Assembly: GCA_913048145.1 (NCBI GenBank)
Contig: CAJWVP010000025.1
Location: 1 to 14,703, forward strand
Direction of reading: 5' to 3'
Source: an uncultured Rhodospirillaceae bacterium
Lineage (GTDB): Bacteria > Pseudomonadota > Alphaproteobacteria > Rhodospirillales > Casp-alpha2
DNA: 14,703 bases
Below are positions 7,563-14,703 of this stretch, in pieces. Both the position numbers and the translations under genes were made by a program. The number at the start of each line of letters is the position of its first letter. Position 1 is the stretch's first letter. Under the pieces are notes generated by a model, which saw nothing but the letters and a program-made list of their open reading frames with translations, did not search any database and was not told the DNA's origin.

Positions 7563-7594
7563 CAAAAAACCGGGAGGCGGTCGCCCGCCTCCCG
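7563..7594 (-). terminator. Rho-independent terminator of the ABC transporter operon
   Basis: On the - strand a perfect 10-bp GC-rich stem (7585-7594 pairing with 7571-7580) closes a 4-base loop (7581-7584) and is followed by GTTTTTTGTA. It begins 28 bases after the stop of the substrate-binding protein gene. This is the clearest regulatory signal in the window. It separates transcription of the transporter from that of the amidase. Confidence 0.93.
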
Positions 7595-7622
7595 TCCTAT
7601 TCGTTAGCCGATTGTCGTTTGA

Positions 7623-8810
7623 TTAGTGGATCTTGATAGTCTCGAATTTGCCGTTCTTGACCTCGAGCTCCTTGAATGAACCCAACACCTCGCCGACCTT
7701 GTTAAATTCGACATTGGTCGCGCCGACGTAGTCGACATCACCGCCGGAAGCCAGAACCTTCAGCCCCTTGGCGATCTCGCCGGGCCCGATCTTCGTGCCG
7801 GGGGCATTGGCAATCTTCATCAAATTGGTTTGAATACCGCTGCGATTGGCGCTACCAGCCGCTTGCATGGCAAGGGCCAGCAAGGCACCCGCATCATAGG
7901 ATTCGCCAACGTATGGCCCATCCTTCTTAATACCGGATTTATCGGCCATGGTGGCAAAAACCTGAGCCCCTTCGGTCTTGCCTCCCGGAACGGTGCCAAT
8001 GGCGCCGTTCAAATCCTTGCCGAAGTGCTTGGTCAGACTTTCACCAATCATGCCGTCCGCGAGAATAAAGTCGGAAAAGGCGCCGGCGTCTATGGAGGCT
8101 TGGATAATACCTTTGCCCCCTTGATCCAAATAGCCGAACACGGCGAGATACTTCGAGCCGGTCGCTGCCAGCGCGCCGACTTCGGCTGAATAATCGGCCT
8201 TACCGTCTTCATGGGCCGCTGAAATGCTGACCTTGCCGCCGACCGCCTTAAAGGCGTTAGCGAAGGAATTGGCTAAGCCTTTGCCATAATCGTTGTTGGT
8301 GAATGTGACGGCAACATCCTTAATCCCGCGTCTTTGCAGAACACTGGCCAGCACTTGTCCCTGACGGGCATCGGACGGCGCTGTACGGAAAAAGAAACCG
8401 TTGTCCTTAATAGTGGACAGCCCCGGCGAGGTAGCTGACGGCGAAATCATGACAACCCCATTGGGAACGGCGACGTTGTTGGCGATGGCGCCGGTCACGC
8501 CTGAGCAGTCCGCGCCAAAAATGGCGGCAACACCTTCGGCGGTAATCAGGGCCTCGGCGTTGGCCGTGGCCACAGCGGCATCGATACAGGTCGAATCTTT
8601 ACGGATCGGCTTGATGGTCTTACCACCCAGCAGTTGTCCCGAAGCGGAAGCTTCCTTGAAAGCCAATTCGGCCGAAGCCGCCATGTCCGGCGTCAGGGAT
8701 TCAATGGGACCGGTAAAGCCCAAAATAACTCCCACTTTGACTTCCTCTCCGGCCAACGCCGAAGTGGTCATGGCCGCCACTATGGCGGTTGCCAGTAAAG
8801 TTTTTTTCAT
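7623..8810 (-). CDS. ABC transporter substrate-binding protein, branched-chain amino acid (LivJ/LivK) type
   Basis: This 395-residue protein has a clear Sec signal peptide (MKKTLLATAIVAAMTTSALA, cleavage likely after A20). It is followed by VKVGVILGFTGPIE, the typical first strand of periplasmic binding proteins of type 1 fold. C75 and C102 are spaced like the usual disulfide of this family (the first in KDSTCID, the second in FGADCSG). A YVGESYDAGALLALA segment sits in the C-terminal lobe. It binds the ligand in the periplasm and delivers it to the LivH/LivM channel. The family takes up branched-chain amino acids but also urea, amides and aromatic acids, so the ligand is open. GGGGAG precedes the ATG by about 6 bases. 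It is the last gene of the operon, 64 bases after livM, and the terminator follows. Confidence 0.92.
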   Translation of the reverse strand: MKKTLLATAIVAAMTTSALAGEEVKVGVILGFTGPIESLTPDMAASAELAFKEASASGQLLGGKTIKPIRKDSTCIDAAVATANAEALITAEGVAAIFGADCSGVTGAIANNVAVPNGVVMISPSATSPGLSTIKDNGFFFRTAPSDARQGQVLASVLQRRGIKDVAVTFTNNDYGKGLANSFANAFKAVGGKVSISAAHEDGKADYSAEVGALAATGSKYLAVFGYLDQGGKGIIQASIDAGAFSDFILADGMIGESLTKHFGKDLNGAIGTVPGGKTEGAQVFATMADKSGIKKDGPYVGESYDAGALLALAMQAAGSANRSGIQTNLMKIANAPGTKIGPGEIAKGLKVLASGGDVDYVGATNVEFNKVGEVLGSFKELEVKNGKFETIKIH

Positions 8811-8874
8811 TGGTACTCCCCTTCTTAAAAAATTTTAACAAAACTATCGCAGCAGATTACATCATGCCAGACGC

Positions 8875-10260
8875 TTAGTCGCCCTCTTCGCGCTTGACCA
8901 CCTCGGGTAGAATTCCCTCGGGGTGGAAACGCATTACCGTCAGTAGCACCAAACCCATGACCAAGACCCGCATGTGCTGAGCCGTTTCCATGAGGTGCAG
9001 ACGAACCGGACTGGTTTCGCCCAACCCGGCCGTCAGATTGTCGATCAGCCAGACCCCCACCGGCTCGGCTTCGATCCACACCAGCCAGATCAGGAACCCT
9101 CCGAGCACGGCTCCAAGGTTGTTACCAGAACCGCCAACTATGACCATTACCCAAATTAGGAATGTGAAGCGTAGCGGTTGATAGGTGCCAGGCGTCAACT
9201 GACCGTCGAGTGTAGTTAGCATGGCCCCGGCTAAGCCGACTACTGCCGAGCCCAGAACGAAAACCTGCAAGTGACGCCGGGTGACGTTCTTCCCCATGGC
9301 ATCGGCAGCGACTTCGTTATCTCGGATCGCACGCATCATTCGACCCCAGGGGGAATCGAGAGCCTTAACGCTCAGTGCCAAGATGGCCGCCAAGACGGCT
9401 ATGAACAACCCCGCGTAACAAAGCTTGACGAAGATACTCGAAGCCTCGATCACCATCTGACCCAGCATCGCGCTCCGGTCGTCGACACCAAACTCCGATA
9501 GGGTGCCATGGTTCAGGCTTTCGACCAGGTTGATGAACCAATCGGTTTTTTGCAGGTCAATCTCGTACGGTACCGGCCGTTTGAGCCCGGTGACGTTCTT
9601 GACCCCACGCGTGAGCCAGTCCTCGTTCTTGATAAATGCGATAATGATTTCTGAAATACCGAGGGTGGCGATGGCCAGGTAGTCGGAACGCAGCCCCAGA
9701 GCTATTCGGCCTATGATCCACGCTGCACCAGCCGCCAGCACCCCGCCGGCAATCCATGACAGCAAGATCGGTAACCCCATCCCGCCCAAATACCCGGCGA
9801 CGGCTGGATCAATCGCCTCAATCGCCTCGCTGGCCGGGTCAAAAAAGGCGCGAAACAGAAAATACCCCAGCACCAGAGCACCCGTGATCGCCAATTGCCG
9901 AAGGGGTCCTTTCTTGATTTTCCGATACAAGATGGCGACGAGAAAAATTACCAGCACCAGGCTGACGAACGACAGCAGCAGCTTCCAGCCGCCCGCATGC
10001 CAGGCGGCGATAACCGGCTCCTGCGAAACCAGCATCGCCGCAACACCGCCCAAAGCGGCAAACCCCATGGTGCCGACGTTGAACAAACCGGCGTAACCCC
10101 ACTGGATGTTAACACCGAGCGCCATAATCGAAGAGATCAGGCAAAGATTGAAGATGGTCAGCATCACGGCCCACGACTGGATCACCCCAACAGCCACCAG
10201 CATGATAGCGATCAGCATAAACGCTAGCGTCGCGCGCCGTGCGTTGGCCGAGAGGTTCAT
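8875..10260 (-). CDS. livM: ABC transporter permease, LivM type
   Basis: This 461-residue membrane protein matches the LivM family. NIQWGYAGLFNVGTMGFAALGG (residues 51-72) is the family hallmark, RSDYLAIATLGISEI lies at 191-205, and the cytoplasmic coupling segment GRMMRAIRDNEVAADAMGKN (306-325) contacts the ATPase. It forms half of the inner-membrane pore. It is longer than many LivM proteins: about 80 residues between roughly 81 and 165 add hydrophobic stretches, and a hydrophilic loop lies near 220-270. Its ATG overlaps the livH stop as ATGA (10257-10260), so translation is coupled. The family and role are secure; the extra segment is seen only by comparison with my memory of typical lengths. 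Confidence 0.92.
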   Translation of the reverse strand: MNLSANARRATLAFMLIAIMLVAVGVIQSWAVMLTIFNLCLISSIMALGVNIQWGYAGLFNVGTMGFAALGGVAAMLVSQEPVIAAWHAGGWKLLLSFVSLVLVIFLVAILYRKIKKGPLRQLAITGALVLGYFLFRAFFDPASEAIEAIDPAVAGYLGGMGLPILLSWIAGGVLAAGAAWIIGRIALGLRSDYLAIATLGISEIIIAFIKNEDWLTRGVKNVTGLKRPVPYEIDLQKTDWFINLVESLNHGTLSEFGVDDRSAMLGQMVIEASSIFVKLCYAGLFIAVLAAILALSVKALDSPWGRMMRAIRDNEVAADAMGKNVTRRHLQVFVLGSAVVGLAGAMLTTLDGQLTPGTYQPLRFTFLIWVMVIVGGSGNNLGAVLGGFLIWLVWIEAEPVGVWLIDNLTAGLGETSPVRLHLMETAQHMRVLVMGLVLLTVMRFHPEGILPEVVKREEGD

Positions 10261-11273
10261 ACGGTTTTACCTTTCATGATGCCGGTCGGCCTAACCATCA
10301 GTACGATCACCAGAATGATGAACGAAACCGCGAATTTGTAATCGGTAGATAGCAACTGCACCAATCCGCTCGGCTGCATGCCTTCCGGCATCAGATAGGT
10401 GAGAAATTTCTTATAGGGGTAGGTGATTGTCACTTCGGAAAAGGCGATCACGAAACCGCCGACGATAGCCCCAACCGGTTTGCCGATGCCGCCAACGATG
10501 GCAGCGGCGAACAGTGGCAACAGCAGTTGCAAATACGTGAACGGCTTGAAGGATTTATCCAGCCCATAAAGCGCGCCGGCGATCGTTGCCAGGACCGCCG
10601 TGATTATCCACGAATACATCACCACCCGTTCGGGGTTGATCCCCGACAGCAATGCCAGGTCGCGGTTGTCGGCGTAGGCCCGCATCGATTTTCCAGTGCG
10701 GGTTTTTTGCAAGAACCAGAACAACGCGGCGACAAGGAACAATGTGACCAGAACGGTGATCCCCTGGCTGGTCTTGATCCCCAGACCTTCGCTCAAGCCG
10801 GTCATGTCTCGGAAGTCCCGGGCTTTGATGATATAGCGCTGGCCGTCGCCGAAGGCGCGGTCGCCGGGGCCGATGATAAAGCGGATCAACCCATTCATGA
10901 CAAACATCACACCGATCGAGGCGATGATATAAATGGCTGGGGCGCTGCGCTTCTCACGGTAAAACCTGTAGATCGTCCGGTCGGTGATCAGAACGATGGC
11001 AACGGTCACCGCAATGGCTGGCCCAAGGGCCAACAGCGCCGTCGGTAAGGGAGCGATGGAAACCCCCAAGGATTGTAGCCACCAGGTGCACAAGATGGTG
11101 ATCATGGCACCAAAGGCCATCAACTCACCGTGCGCAAAGTTGGCGAAACGCAGGGTTCCATAGACCAACGTAACCCCCAAAGCGCCAAGGGCCAGTTGCG
11201 AACCGTAAGCGACGCTGGGAACAATGACGTAATTGAAAAGCAAAACTAACGCGTTGAGAATATCCATGGCCAT
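10257..11273 (-). CDS. livH: ABC transporter permease, LivH type
   Basis: This 338-residue integral membrane protein of the LivH family is the partner of LivM in the transmembrane pore. Residues 41-53 (LRFANFAHGELMA) are the LivH hallmark. The coupling segment TGKSMRAYADNRDLALLSGI lies at 193-212. PLFAAAIVGGIGKPVGAIVGG further on is typical of the family. The protein is highly hydrophobic, with eight or so membrane segments. It starts three bases after the livF stop and its 3' end overlaps the livM start by 4 nt. Two in-frame Met codons (11273 and 11267) are possible starts, and the first is used here. Confidence 0.92.
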   Translation of the reverse strand: MAMDILNALVLLFNYVIVPSVAYGSQLALGALGVTLVYGTLRFANFAHGELMAFGAMITILCTWWLQSLGVSIAPLPTALLALGPAIAVTVAIVLITDRTIYRFYREKRSAPAIYIIASIGVMFVMNGLIRFIIGPGDRAFGDGQRYIIKARDFRDMTGLSEGLGIKTSQGITVLVTLFLVAALFWFLQKTRTGKSMRAYADNRDLALLSGINPERVVMYSWIITAVLATIAGALYGLDKSFKPFTYLQLLLPLFAAAIVGGIGKPVGAIVGGFVIAFSEVTITYPYKKFLTYLMPEGMQPSGLVQLLSTDYKFAVSFIILVIVLMVRPTGIMKGKTV

Positions 11274-11276
11274 GCC

Positions 11277-11981
11277 TCACCCACCCAAAAAAGAACGCTG
11301 CACTTCCGGGTTTTGCAGCAAGGCCTGCCCGTTGTCGGTGAACTTGTTTTCTCCGTTGACCAGCACATAGCCGATATCAGCAATATCCAGGGCCTGGCGC
11401 GCATTCTGTTCTACAATGAGAATAGCGATCCCCGTTTTCTTGACTTCGAGAATGCGGTCGAAAAGTTCGTTCATGACGATGGGGGAGACGCCAGCCGTCG
11501 GCTCATCGAGCATCAGCACATCTGGCTGAGTCATCAAAGCACGGCCCACCGCCACTTGCTGGCGCTGGCCGCCGGAGAGTTCTCCCGCGTCCTGATGGCG
11601 CTTTTCGGCAAGGATTGGAAACAAGTTGTATACGCGCGCAATCGTCTCCCGAATGTCGTCGCGGCGCAGGAAGGCGCCCATCTCGAGATTTTCCTCCACC
11701 GTCATGGTGGTGAAAATGTTATTGGTCTGGGGCACCATAGCCATGCCTTCGCGCACGCGTCTTTGCGGCGACAGGTTGGTGATGTCCTTGCCGCCCAGGG
11801 TAACATTCCCCTCGCGCAATTCGAGCATGCCGAATATCGCCTTCATGGCCGTCGACTTACCGGCTCCATTGGGGCCTAAGATGACCGCCACCTCGCCTTT
11901 GTCGACGGAAATCTCGCAGCCGTGGAGAACGTCAGCACCGCCGTATCCACCACGCATGTTTGTGCCAGAGAGATAACTCAC
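11277..11981 (-). CDS. livF: ABC transporter ATP-binding protein, LivF type
   Basis: This 234-residue ATPase is one of two that drive the importer. Walker A is GPNGAGKS (37-44), the Q-loop Gln is Q85, the signature is LSGGQ (135-139) and Walker B is VLMLDEP (155-161). The switch region reads IVEQNARQAL, where Gln replaces the usual His; this is normal for LivF. Length and N-terminus (GGYGGADVLHG) fit the family. The start is GTG at 11981, overlapping the livG stop as GTGA (11978-11981). No separate promoter is needed. Confidence 0.93.
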   Translation of the reverse strand: MSYLSGTNMRGGYGGADVLHGCEISVDKGEVAVILGPNGAGKSTAMKAIFGMLELREGNVTLGGKDITNLSPQRRVREGMAMVPQTNNIFTTMTVEENLEMGAFLRRDDIRETIARVYNLFPILAEKRHQDAGELSGGQRQQVAVGRALMTQPDVLMLDEPTAGVSPIVMNELFDRILEVKKTGIAILIVEQNARQALDIADIGYVLVNGENKFTDNGQALLQNPEVQRSFLGG

Positions 11982-12757
11982 GCAGCCCCCGTCTTGCTTT
12001 TCATGCCGGTACCGAGATAAGCCTCGATAACGTCCGGGTTAGACTTGACCTCCTCTGCGGAGCCCTCGGTCAGGAGCTTGCCGTCGGCCATGACGATTAC
12101 CGGGTCACATAGTTTCGAGATTAAGTCCATGTCGTGCTCGATCATGCAGAAGGTGTAGCCCCTCTCCTGGTTCAGGCGTACGATAGCGTCGCCGATGTAC
12201 TGCAACAGGGTCCGGTTGACCCCGGCACCGACCTCGTCGAGCAAAACCACCTTGGCCTCGACCATCATTGTACGGCCGAGCTCAAGCAATTTCTTTTGTC
12301 CGCCGGATAGATTTCCCGCCTGATCGTGGGCCACTCGGTTCAGATGCAGGAACTCGATCACCTCGTCGGCCTTACGTCGATTGGCACGTTCTTCTGCGCG
12401 GATAGCATTGCGACGGAACCAAGCGTTAAAGACTCGTTCACCGGATTGAGCACCTGGCACCATCATCAGGTTCTCCAACACCGTCATCGATGAGAATTCA
12501 TGAGCGATCTGGAAGGTGCGGAGCAGTCCCTTGCCAAAACGTTGGTGCGGTTTGAGATCGGTTATGTCCTCACCGTCGAGTAAAATTCGGCCGAAGTTTG
12601 GCTCATACACACCGGCGATGATATTGAATAGGGTCGTCTTGCCCGCGCCGTTCGGCCCGATCAATCCGGTGATTGCCCCCTTGCCGATTTCCAGGCTGAC
12701 GCCGTCGACCGCCCGGATGCCGCCAAAGTGGAGCGCAATATTATCGACTGAAATCAT
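11978..12757 (-). CDS. livG: ABC transporter ATP-binding protein, LivG type
   Basis: This 259-residue ATPase is the first gene of the importer operon. Walker A is GPNGAGKT (34-41), the Q-loop is RTFQIAHEF with Q83, the signature is LSGGQ (150-154), Walker B is VVLLDE (170-175) and the switch His is H208 in MIEHDMD. After the catalytic Glu it reads VGAGVN instead of the common P-A-A-G-L-N. That is a sub-family variation, not loss of a catalytic residue. The start ATG at 12757 lacks a strong Shine-Dalgarno; only a weak GGAT lies upstream. A promoter should lie in 12758-13205. The neighbouring gene order livG-F-H-M-binding protein is common in alphaproteobacteria. Confidence 0.93.
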   Translation of the reverse strand: MISVDNIALHFGGIRAVDGVSLEIGKGAITGLIGPNGAGKTTLFNIIAGVYEPNFGRILLDGEDITDLKPHQRFGKGLLRTFQIAHEFSSMTVLENLMMVPGAQSGERVFNAWFRRNAIRAEERANRRKADEVIEFLHLNRVAHDQAGNLSGGQKKLLELGRTMMVEAKVVLLDEVGAGVNRTLLQYIGDAIVRLNQERGYTFCMIEHDMDLISKLCDPVIVMADGKLLTEGSAEEVKSNPDVIEAYLGTGMKSKTGAA

Positions 12758-13205
12758 TCACGACCGTATCCAAAACAATATTTCATAACCGGCCGCTGCG
12801 GCGGTAAACCGCGAGCGATTTTAAAAGCCTTTTCAGTATTGATTGCGCCGCGATAGGTCCGTTGATAAATCCACCAAAAATTAGCTTCCGCCAACGGTTT
12901 GATGAATTAGCAGTGTACTCATTTCAAAACAATATCCATCCCAATCCTTAATGCACAACGTGAGAAAAGGTGTTTAGGCCCAGCCTTTCATCTTCTGACC
13001 ATTTAATGTGTCAGTAAAAAGAATTATCGGGATAAAAAAATCTATAATCCACCGCAGCAGATCGTAAATCTATATTCTTCCGCGTCCCCCATGCCCGGGT
13101 AACCTATCCTGGGGGAACCAATCAATTACTTCCTGGCAGAAATTGAAGAACTACCATATCAGAAGAAATTAGATCAGCTTACGACCATCGGGGAGATACA
13201 TGCAC
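12758..13205. other. Intergenic region upstream of the ABC operon, start of AT-rich flank
   Basis: This stretch is gene-free. It must contain the promoter of livGFHM and the binding-protein gene (- strand), but no strong -35/-10 pair is visible. Small symmetric elements are seen: a 4-bp stem GCGG-TAAA-CCGC at 12801-12812, a CTGAC/GTCAG inverted repeat at about 12995-13014, TTATC-GG-GATAA at 13024-13035, and a 6-bp CCCCCA/TGGGGG pair at 13086-13091 and 13110-13115. None has a T-tract that would make it an intrinsic terminator. An unstarted open frame of 46 codons (13103-13243) shows no recognisable family. Confidence 0.5.
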
Positions 13206-13544
13206 CTAATTGTTGGGTGGCGGAGAATATGAGCCTTTGCTAGCTCTATACGTTTCAGTCGCAGACATCATATCGCCGCTTGTATACAGCTGAATAGTCT
13301 TCCAGTCAGCGACTGCACCCCCTACAGCTCCAGACATTACCATCCCCATATAATCAGATAATTGATCAAATTCAGTGATCAAAATTATGTGGTGGTCTTG
13401 TCCAATCATTCCGTAAAAATTTACGAGAGTTCCCCCGCATTTTTCAATCAGCGCGCGGACTACTTCCTCTCTATTACTTCCCGATTCAGCAATGTCCTTA
13501 ATTGCATCGGCTGTATATTTTATTTTGGTCATATATAGTGCCAT
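13206..13544 (-). CDS. GYD-domain protein (small ferredoxin-like fold)
   Basis: This 112-residue protein begins MALYMTKIKYTADAIKDI and contains FYGMIGQDHHIILITEF (about residues 43-59). That is the pattern of the GYD domain family (PF08734), in which a first strand of Y-x-x-x-x-x-Y-T is followed by a helix and a G-x-x-D segment. GYD proteins are usually about 95-110 residues. They are small alpha/beta proteins of unknown biochemical role, often near metabolic or transport genes. The C-terminal tail ending in SPPPNN is likely disordered. The start is well supported by GGGAGGA (13549-13555) five bases before the ATG. Composition is more AT-rich than the ABC operon. No function is assigned. Confidence 0.75.
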   Translation of the reverse strand: MALYMTKIKYTADAIKDIAESGSNREEVVRALIEKCGGTLVNFYGMIGQDHHIILITEFDQLSDYMGMVMSGAVGGAVADWKTIQLYTSGDMMSATETYRASKGSYSPPPNN

Positions 13545-13892
13545 TGGTTCCTCCCATAGAGAGCGGTTTAGAAGACGATCTTATCAAAATTACACTGTTA
13601 TGTGATATAGAGAAATTACGTGTCGAGTCTAACCATGGCTCCTCCGCGGTGGCTCATACCTCTATATGGCAGGAGTGGCGGCCCATCCCGCCTTCACATA
13701 TGGCGATTAGACCACGCACACACGAACTATAGATTGATCTATTATGGGGCTATCATAGGGATAGTTTGTGTTGCTGCGGGGGGCAGATCATCCTGATAGG
13801 GCTGAAGGGTGGCATAAAGGCGATTTCGGGGTTATTCAGGTGGGCTGTTAATTATATATGATGTTCCTGAGTTTTTCCTGAGCGTTATCAAT
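13545..13892. other. Divergent intergenic region between the GYD gene and the MFS gene
   Basis: The genes on both sides point outward, so both promoters should lie in these 348 bases. Close to the MFS start is a direct repeat TTCCTGAG at 13864-13871 and 13875-13882 (11-base period), which could be a regulator site. A seven-codon frame begins ATG at 13858 and stops before the MFS start. No convincing gene or RNA was found. Confidence 0.4.
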
Positions 13893-14703
13893 ATGAACCT
13901 TGCTCGATTTGAGCCCAAAACAGTATTGATCATAGCGGTTGTTGCAATGTTAGTGCAGCAAGCGTTTTCGTATGTTTGTCAGATAGTTATGCCAATTCTG
14001 GCAGATCGCATAGCTGATGATTTTAATATTTCGCGTGCCTGGCTAGGTTTGTTCTTATTTCTGCAGCACGGTGCTGCCATTTTAAGTGCCATGGCCTGTG
14101 GAGGTTTTATTATTCGATACGGCCCTTTGCGTGTAAGCCAGATATGCTTGATCCTTATGGGCGCCAGCTTATTTCTAATATCGACCGGAGTTTTATGGCT
14201 TTATCCGATCTGCGCTATTCTTCTTGGAGTATCGGCAGTATCTACTCCCGCAAGCTCGCATATTCTAGCAAAGGTATGTCCACCTCGCCTGGCACCGATT
14301 ATTTTTTCGATCAAACAAACGGGGGTACCGGTTGGCAGCCTTATTGGCGGTCTTCTTATACCATTTCTTCTATCGTTGAGTTTTTACAGTGTTGTTTCTA
14401 AGAACCCCATTCACCTTGGAACATATGGAACAGCTTTAGTAACCGGCTTTATCGTTTACCTTGTCGTACTTACGTTGCAACCAATTCGTTCATTTTTCGA
14501 CTTGGATAGAGACCCAAAAAATAAAATTTCATTTTCTGGCGTCACGGAGACTATGAGCCTTGTTACTTCAAATCCTCAATTACGAGATCTTTCATTTGGA
14601 GCTTTTGCGTTCGGAGGCCTTCAATCTATTTTTGCAGGATTTTTCATTCTGTTTCTTATTGACGAACTCAATTATAGCGAAACACAGGCAGGATCAATAT
14701 TTG
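13893..14703 (+). CDS. Major facilitator superfamily (MFS) transporter, N-terminal part (runs off right edge)
   Basis: From ATG 13893 the frame is open for 270 codons to the window end, without a stop. The product is strongly hydrophobic, with membrane segments at about residues 10-35, 50-74, 80-100, 102-120, 138-163, 176-196 and 235-256, consistent with the first seven or so helices of a 12-helix MFS carrier. A motif-A-like loop GGFIIRYGPLRV (70-81) lies between helices 2 and 3, though the usual Asp is missing. FSIKQTGVPVGSLIGG (138-153) fits helix 5 of MFS anion or drug carriers. The substrate is unknown. The ribosome site is weak. Codons end mostly in A or T, unlike the operons to the left. 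It is divergent from the GYD gene. Confidence 0.85.
   Translation, partial: MNLARFEPKTVLIIAVVAMLVQQAFSYVCQIVMPILADRIADDFNISRAWLGLFLFLQHGAAILSAMACGGFIIRYGPLRVSQICLILMGASLFLISTGVLWLYPICAILLGVSAVSTPASSHILAKVCPPRLAPIIFSIKQTGVPVGSLIGGLLIPFLLSLSFYSVVSKNPIHLGTYGTALVTGFIVYLVVLTLQPIRSFFDLDRDPKNKISFSGVTETMSLVTSNPQLRDLSFGAFAFGGLQSIFAGFFILFLIDELNYSETQAGSIF

Noticed and set aside
7314..7565. Minus-strand 83-codon frame between the terminator and the amidase
   Set aside because: It begins at the T-tract of the terminator, resembles no known protein and has no clear ribosome site.
8825..8838. AT palindrome TTAAAA-AA-TTTTAA before the binding-protein gene, as a possible operator
   Set aside because: Low-complexity A/T symmetry in a 64-base gap; no promoter elements around it to support a regulatory role.
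13086..13115. CCCCCA...TGGGGG inverted repeat downstream of the GYD gene, as a possible terminator
   Set aside because: Only 6 bp of stem with an 18-base loop and no T-tract on either side.
13103..13243. Short + strand open stretch with protein-like composition (46 codons), possibly a gene remnant
   Set aside because: No usable start codon before 13229, no family recognised, and it overlaps the 3' end of the GYD gene on the other strand.
14144..14401. 85-codon + strand frame inside the MFS region
   Set aside because: It is out of frame with the continuous 270-codon MFS reading frame from 13893, which has clear membrane helices; no frameshift is needed.

Overview
The window looks like a piece of an alphaproteobacterial chromosome, probably Rhodospirillales-like or Rhizobiales-like. 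The clues are family resemblance, a GC-rich left and centre, and tightly overlapping genes. It holds eleven complete genes, plus one truncated gene at each edge. No rRNA, tRNA, CRISPR array, insertion sequence or recognisable origin was seen.

Region 1 (1-5936, + strand) is a compact five-gene operon whose genes overlap by 4, 8, 23 and 8 nt. It encodes the C-terminal end of the FAD subunit of a molybdenum hydroxylase, a fused [2Fe-2S]/molybdopterin subunit, a 6-hydroxynicotinate reductase-like Fe-S protein, a UPF0280 (ApbE-like) protein and a DUF1185 protein. The best reading is reductive breakdown of nicotinate or a similar N-heterocyclic acid: hydroxylation of the ring, reduction to a cyclic enamide/lactam, then ring opening. 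The cyclic-amidohydrolase enamidase of the Eubacterium barkeri pathway is not in the window. The DUF1185 protein and the amidase are candidates for that missing step.

Region 2 (5933-12757, - strand) is read right to left. A branched-chain-amino-acid-type ABC importer comes first (livG, livF, livH, livM, then the substrate-binding protein), closed by a strong intrinsic terminator at 7563-7594. Beyond it lies an amidase-signature gene with its own leader. The amidase ends tail to tail with the DUF1185 gene, their stop codons overlapping. The importer probably feeds the pathway with an N-heterocyclic acid, an amide or an amino acid, but its substrate cannot be read from sequence.

Region 3 (12758-14703) is clearly more AT-rich. 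It holds a 448-bp gene-free stretch, a small GYD-domain gene on the - strand, a 348-bp divergent intergenic region, and the first 270 codons of an MFS transporter that runs off the right edge. The composition change suggests a different origin for this flank.
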